This document shows, one piece after another, positions 10,395-13,421 of a stretch of DNA of 13,421 nucleotides (position 1 is its first letter; each line of letters begins with the position of its first letter). Under the pieces are notes generated by a model that did no database searches, had not been told where the DNA came from, and saw only the letters and a list, made by a program, of their open reading frames with translations. The stretch comes from a bacterium (lineage in GTDB: Bacteria > Patescibacteriota > Minisyncoccia > Phycocordibacterales > UBA10002), in assembly GCA_030648695.1 (NCBI GenBank), contig JAUSHG010000053.1:1-13421 (forward strand), read 5' to 3'. The position numbers were made by a program, and so were the translations under genes.

Positions 10395-10451
10395 CTATTT
10401 ACTATTAACTTTTGACTGTTAACAGTTAAGAGTTAAAGGTTAACAGTTTTT
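10395..10451 (+). repeat. Palindromic spacer element, family 2 (adk-pyrH)
   Basis: ACTGTTAAC (10415-10423) pairs perfectly with GTTAACAGT (10439-10447), four bases before the pyrH ATG. The sequence is nearly the same as the rplV-rpsC spacer from TTAACTTTTGACT to the end, apart from an internal deletion and a few substitutions. ACTATTAAC (10401-10409) gives an alternative left arm. Confidence 0.75.
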
Positions 10452-11135
10452 ATGTTGTCTCCAACCATAATTTCCCTCGGCGGTTCTCTCGTTGCACCCG
10501 ATGCAATTGACCTCTCATTTGTCCGTTCCTTCAAGGCGCTTATTGAAGCAGAAATAAAAAACGGGAAGCAGTTTGTGATTATCGTGGGCGGCGGCAAGGC
10601 CGCGCGACGGTACCAGGAAGCCGCCAAGGAACTTGGCGTAGACGGGAAAGAGGAGCTTGATTGGGTCGGGATTTATGCCACACGGCTCAACGCCGAACTG
10701 GTGCGCGTTGCGTTCGGAGCACATGCACACGGAGAGATTATTATCGACCCGAGCGCACTCAAAGGAGTTACGGCACGGATAACGATTGGAGCTGGGTGGA
10801 AGCCGGGATGGAGCACGGATTTCGATGCAGTAGAAATGGCGCACATTGCAGGTGCCAAGAAAATCGTTAACCTCTCCAATATTGATTTTGTTTTTGATAA
10901 AGACCCGAAGCAGTTTCCGGATGCAAAGAAAATAGAGCACATCGGCTGGGCGGAGTTTCGCAAAGACGTATTGCCCGCCGAATGGACACCCGGAGTAAAC
11001 GTCCCCTTTGACCCGATAGCGGCGAAACGCGCCGAAGAACTCGGACTTGAAGTAGCGATTATGAACGGGAAGAATCTGGAGAATCTTAAGGATTATCTTG
11101 AAGGTAAGAAATTTATAGGAACGGTCATTAATTAG
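10452..11135 (+). CDS. pyrH: UMP kinase, archaeal-like amino-acid-kinase family
   Basis: Predicted to phosphorylate UMP to UDP for pyrimidine nucleotide synthesis. The 227 residues have the amino-acid-kinase fold markers: ISLGGSLVAPD (7-17), FVIIVGGGKAARRYQ (41-55), GWKPGWSTDFDAVEMA (115-130), where the acidic pair D123/D125 lies, IVNLSNIDFVFDKDPKQFPDAKKIEHI (138-164) and PGVNVPFDPIAAKRAEELGLEVAIMNGKNLENL (180-212). The start (no KLSGEAL, instead SLGGSL with GGGKAARRY) resembles archaeal UMP kinases more than the E. coli type. The gene sits between adk and map, an unusual place. No Shine-Dalgarno sequence. Another small-molecule kinase of the family cannot be fully excluded. Confidence 0.82.
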   Translation: MLSPTIISLGGSLVAPDAIDLSFVRSFKALIEAEIKNGKQFVIIVGGGKAARRYQEAAKELGVDGKEELDWVGIYATRLNAELVRVAFGAHAHGEIIIDPSALKGVTARITIGAGWKPGWSTDFDAVEMAHIAGAKKIVNLSNIDFVFDKDPKQFPDAKKIEHIGWAEFRKDVLPAEWTPGVNVPFDPIAAKRAEELGLEVAIMNGKNLENLKDYLEGKKFIGTVIN

Positions 11136-11206
11136 CTTTTTAGCTGATTAGCTTCTTAGCTTGTTAGGTTTTTGCTAAAAAGCTACAAGCTAGTAAGCTA
11201 CAAGCT
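11133..11206 (+). repeat. Palindromic spacer element, family 6 (pyrH-map), includes the pyrH stop
   Basis: TAGCTTTTTAGC (11133-11144) pairs perfectly over 12 bp with GCTAAAAAGCTA (11174-11185); the first three bases are the pyrH stop. A second pairing, AGCTTCTTAGCTTGT (11150-11164) with ACAAGCTAGTAAGCT (11185-11199), matches at 13 of 15. The right flank ACAAGCT runs straight into the GTG start of map. Confidence 0.8.
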
Positions 11207-11980
11207 GTGGGAATCACTATAAAAACAAAAGAAGAAATCACTATTCTACGTGAGGGAGGAAGGCGGCTCGCGGTTATTCTGCAAAGGGTAGCCGCAGAGG
11301 TGCGCGCGGGAGTTTCGAGCGCAACACTGAATGACTTGGCCCTGAAGCTTATGAAAGAGGGGGGAGATACTCCTTCTTTTTTGGGCTATAAGCCGAGAGG
11401 CGCCAAGCGCCCGTTTCCTGCCGCGCTCTGCGTTTCAGTCAATGACGAGGTGGTGCACGGCATTCCCAATGAAGAGGAAAAAATACTCAAGGAGGGCGAT
11501 ATTGTCGCGCTTGATGCGGGATTGATTCATAAAGGACTTTTTACTGATATGGCGGTAACGGTGCCGGTGGGGAAGATTGATGCAGGAGCAGAAACACTTT
11601 TGGAGGTAACAAAAAAAGCGCTTGCGATTGGCATCAAAGAAGTTAAAGCCGGAGCCGTGACGGGAGATATCGGAGCCGCGATACAGAAATTTGTGGAGCC
11701 GCACGGATTCGGCATTGTCCGCGACTTGGCAGGGCACGGGGTGGGGTATGGGGTGCACGAGGACCCGTTTGTGCCAAATTTCGGCACGAAAGGAGAAGGA
11801 GTAGAGCTTAAGGCGGGGATGGTGCTTGCCCTTGAACCCATGCTGAATGTTGGAAGTGCAGAGGTGGTGCTTGATTCGGACGGATATACGTACCGTACCC
11901 ATGACGGCACCCGCAGTGCGCATTTTGAAGCAACGGTGGTGGTGACGGAAAAGGGAAGTGAGATTTTGACTCAAGTATAA
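11207..11980 (+). CDS. map: Methionine aminopeptidase, type I
   Basis: Removes the initiator methionine from nascent proteins; a two-metal cytosolic enzyme. The 257 residues contain the complete ligand set: Asp103 (ALDAG), Asp114 (FTDMA), His177 (GHGVG), Glu210 (LEPM) and Glu241 (FEATV), plus the conserved His84 in VVHGIPNE. The sequence SFLGYKPRGAKRPFPAALCVSVND (57-80) is the usual substrate-pocket stretch. There is no N-terminal zinc-finger extension. The start is GTG 11207, right after the spacer palindrome, giving MGITIKTKEEITILREGGRRLA; there is no Shine-Dalgarno sequence. It is the last gene of the unit here; infA, commonly next, is missing. Confidence 0.97.
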   Translation: MGITIKTKEEITILREGGRRLAVILQRVAAEVRAGVSSATLNDLALKLMKEGGDTPSFLGYKPRGAKRPFPAALCVSVNDEVVHGIPNEEEKILKEGDIVALDAGLIHKGLFTDMAVTVPVGKIDAGAETLLEVTKKALAIGIKEVKAGAVTGDIGAAIQKFVEPHGFGIVRDLAGHGVGYGVHEDPFVPNFGTKGEGVELKAGMVLALEPMLNVGSAEVVLDSDGYTYRTHDGTRSAHFEATVVVTEKGSEILTQV

Positions 11981-11997
11981 AGGGTATTACACCCTTT
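11979..11997 (+). terminator. Possible weak terminator after map
   Basis: AAAGGGT (11979-11985), loop ATTAC, ACCCTTT (11991-11997), starting in the map stop codon and followed by GTTTCGTCTT. A 7-bp stem with a poor U-tract; it may end the ribosomal unit inefficiently or together with the following hairpin. Confidence 0.4.
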
Positions 11998-12010
11998 GTT
12001 TCGTCTTCTC

Positions 12011-12045
12011 GGAGCTGTGTGAATGAGTACATTCCCACGCGCTCC
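12011..12045. other. Segmented hairpin between convergent genes
   Basis: GGAGC (12011-12015) pairs with GCTCC (12041-12045), GTG (12017-12019) with CAC (12036-12038), GAATG (12021-12025) with CATTC (12030-12034), loop AGTA. Neither strand has a T-run after it. The role is unknown; it could be a 3' UTR structure of the map transcript. Confidence 0.4.
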
Positions 12046-12055
12046 TCGCTAGCCG

Positions 12056-12087
12056 AAATAAACCCCGCCCATAAAGTGAGGGCGGGG
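12056..12087 (-). terminator. Second terminator-like hairpin after the right-edge gene
   Basis: CCCCGCCC (12063-12070), 9-nt loop, GGGCGGGG (12080-12087): a perfect GC-rich 8-bp stem. On the minus strand it is followed by TTTATTT (12062-12056). It lies downstream of the stronger terminator at 12089-12125 and could catch read-through. Confidence 0.6.
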
Positions 12088-12088
12088 T

Positions 12089-12125
12089 AAAAAAAGACAG
12101 ACCCAGAGATTGCTCTCCAGGTCTG
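12089..12125 (-). terminator. Terminator of the right-edge minus-strand gene
   Basis: On the minus strand CAGACC (12125-12120), AGAG (12116-12113), loop, CTCT (12108-12105), GGTCTG (12103-12098) form a two-part stem followed by TC and seven T (12095-12089). It lies 28 nt after the stop codon at 12153, so it is the probable main terminator. Confidence 0.8.
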
Positions 12126-12152
12126 GTTGAAATGTTCTGCGGTTTTGTACCG

Positions 12153-13421
12153 CTACGAAGCCGGTTGCGCTGTTTCCAGGGCGTCCTTTGCCTCGTCTAA
12201 ACTGACCGGTTTGGAAAGCTTCCGCTTTTTGACGGACGCCTTCTTTTTCGGTTTCTCCGCTACTGACGCTTGCGCATCGGGTGCGGGGGTTTCCGAAGTT
12301 GGGTCAGCCGCCGGTGTTGCCTCCGGCGCAGGTTGTTTGGCGGTGGCTTCTTGGAGGGCATCGCCGACTGTCTGAATCGGCTCTGTTCTCTGTGGAACGG
12401 AAATGCCGCGCACTTTCATCCACACGTTAACCGTCCGGGGATGAAATGCGTGTTGCGCCACCTCCATAATGGCTTTGTCGTGGAGTTTGCTCGGCTGCAC
12501 GTCCGGTCGGGACAAGCTACCGTTGAACAATTGCTGTCCCGGTTTGAAGAAATACCACTCGGGCACTTCTTTGATCTCGCCCTCGGTATCCAGTTCCTCC
12601 CACGGAATTTCCTCAAACGGCATTCCGTTCTTGTCTTTCGGAAGTTCCAGCCACCGAATCATCCGGGTGAAATTTGAGAGATTAATCCCTCGGTGTGCAT
12701 CTATGGAGACGCACACATTCCCCGTGCTTCTTCGTTGGATGGTGACGTCCGCGCCGCCGGCTTCTTTGAGTCGACTCGCCCGAATAGTCACGGGGTTGTC
12801 CGATTCAATGAACAGGACTTTAATCCGCCTGTCCCGAGCTTGTTTATTAGCTCGTGAGCACAGTCCCGTGACCGTCATCCAATTTCTCGCCTCCTTGCAA
12901 TGGTCCACTTCCTTCCAGAATTCCACCTGGTCATTGTAGAGGTGGTCCAAGGCGAATTGAACGAACTTCTCTGCGTCGGGGTCCTGGGTGCGATACCAAC
13001 ATTCCGTAAGGAACGCCAGTTCCGTAAACGATTCTTTATTTTCGGCACTTTCGCGCACCAATCGTTTAAGGCTTTCCCGCGCCCGTTCATCCTGGTAGCG
13101 CCCTTCCTCGATACCTTTTTGGAGGATTTGTTCGAGGGAGAGTTCTCCGGAGACCTTGTCATAATTCCAATATGTCTGGTTATGCAAAGCCGTAATAGCT
13201 CGGTGTGTCCACTTAAGGACTTCTCCGTTATCCCCAAGCCGCCGGTGAACCATTTTGATGATTTCGGCGATTTCGGTCGTCCGCACTCCGCGCCTGGTGT
13301 CACAACGGAAGACCTCGGCACTGAACCGTCTGATGGTCGGGTCGTGTCCCAGATTGAGATACCGGACAATGAGGGTTGTCGCACACTCTTCCGGAAGGCG
13401 AGACCCGTTTCCCCCGCGATG
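12153..13421 (-). CDS. Partial protein, possibly the C-terminal part of a DHH/MYG1-like phosphoesterase-type protein
   Basis: The frame is open from its TAG at 12153 to the window edge: 45 codons lie upstream of the GTG at 13286, so that GTG is probably not the start. At least 422 residues are seen, entering with HRGGNGSRLPEECATTLIVRY. The opening, with GG and AATL-like residues and LNLGHDP, recalls the stretch after an HH metal motif in DHH or MYG1-like hydrolases; the motif itself would lie outside the window. Later come KVLFIESDNPVTIRASRLKE, a GNVCVSIDAHRGINLSNFTRMIR segment, EWYFFKPGQQLFNGSLSRPD, then an Ala/Pro linker, a Lys patch (KPKKKASVKKRKLSKP) and an acidic tail. Family placement is from memory and tentative. 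It converges on map with its own terminators. Confidence 0.6.
   Translation of the reverse strand, partial: HRGGNGSRLPEECATTLIVRYLNLGHDPTIRRFSAEVFRCDTRRGVRTTEIAEIIKMVHRRLGDNGEVLKWTHRAITALHNQTYWNYDKVSGELSLEQILQKGIEEGRYQDERARESLKRLVRESAENKESFTELAFLTECWYRTQDPDAEKFVQFALDHLYNDQVEFWKEVDHCKEARNWMTVTGLCSRANKQARDRRIKVLFIESDNPVTIRASRLKEAGGADVTIQRRSTGNVCVSIDAHRGINLSNFTRMIRWLELPKDKNGMPFEEIPWEELDTEGEIKEVPEWYFFKPGQQLFNGSLSRPDVQPSKLHDKAIMEVAQHAFHPRTVNVWMKVRGISVPQRTEPIQTVGDALQEATAKQPAPEATPAADPTSETPAPDAQASVAEKPKKKASVKKRKLSKPVSLDEAKDALETAQPAS

Noticed and set aside
817..11206. Spacer repeats as a CRISPR array
   Set aside because: The repeats are separated by genes, are not evenly spaced, have no unique spacers, and no cas gene is present.
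817..11206. Spacer palindromes as Rho-independent terminators
   Set aside because: The stems are AT-rich and not followed by U-tracts, and essential co-directional genes follow each without a new promoter.
13284..13286. GTG at 13286 as the start of the right-edge gene
   Set aside because: The frame stays open for all 45 codons upstream to the window edge with a protein-like sequence, so the true start is most likely outside the window.

Overview
The window looks like chromosomal DNA from a Candidate Phyla Radiation (Patescibacteria) bacterium, most likely of the Parcubacteria group. Three things point there. The genes are ribosomal proteins in bacterial spc/S10 order, with AT-rich spacers between GC-richer genes. 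Ribosomal protein uL30 (rpmD) is missing from its usual place between rpsE and rplO. A minus-strand protein at the right edge resembles proteins I associate with these genomes. TGA is used as a stop (end of rplR), so the recoded SR1/Gracilibacteria code does not apply. The lineage is an inference, not a database match.

Layout, left to right. Positions 1-97 hold the start of a minus-strand membrane protein. Positions 98-465 hold a minus-strand promoter and terminator, a plus-strand promoter and a structured leader. The first plus-strand unit (466-4637) is rpsS, rplV, rpsC, rplP, rpmC, rpsQ, rplN, rplX, rplE. It is interrupted at 4638-5304 by palindromes, a terminator and an unrecognised minus-strand gene of about 100 codons. 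A second promoter, whose start region resembles the first, then drives the unit 5305-11980: rpsN, rpsH, rplF, rplR, rpsE, rplO, secY, adk, an archaeal-type UMP kinase (pyrH) and map. Four hairpins at 11979-12125 separate it from a convergent minus-strand gene (12153 to the right edge), which runs off the window.

The genes form a growth package: small- and large-subunit proteins, the SecY translocon channel, two nucleotide kinases and methionine aminopeptidase. The usual upstream genes (rpsJ, rplC, rplD, rplW, rplB) and downstream genes (infA, rpmJ, rpsM, rpsK, rpoA, rplQ) are not here.

The most striking signal is in the spacers. All 17 gaps between consecutive genes of the two units (57-127 nt each) contain long inverted repeats built from short reiterated words. 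They fall into about six sequence families, reused at unrelated junctions: three junctions share one family, three another, five another. One copy is in reverse orientation. The elements often carry the upstream stop codon, extend up to the next start codon, and in rpsE encode the last dozen residues. They lack terminator U-tracts. Almost no gene downstream of one has a Shine-Dalgarno sequence. They look like an unannotated class of palindromic intergenic elements shaping the polycistronic mRNA.
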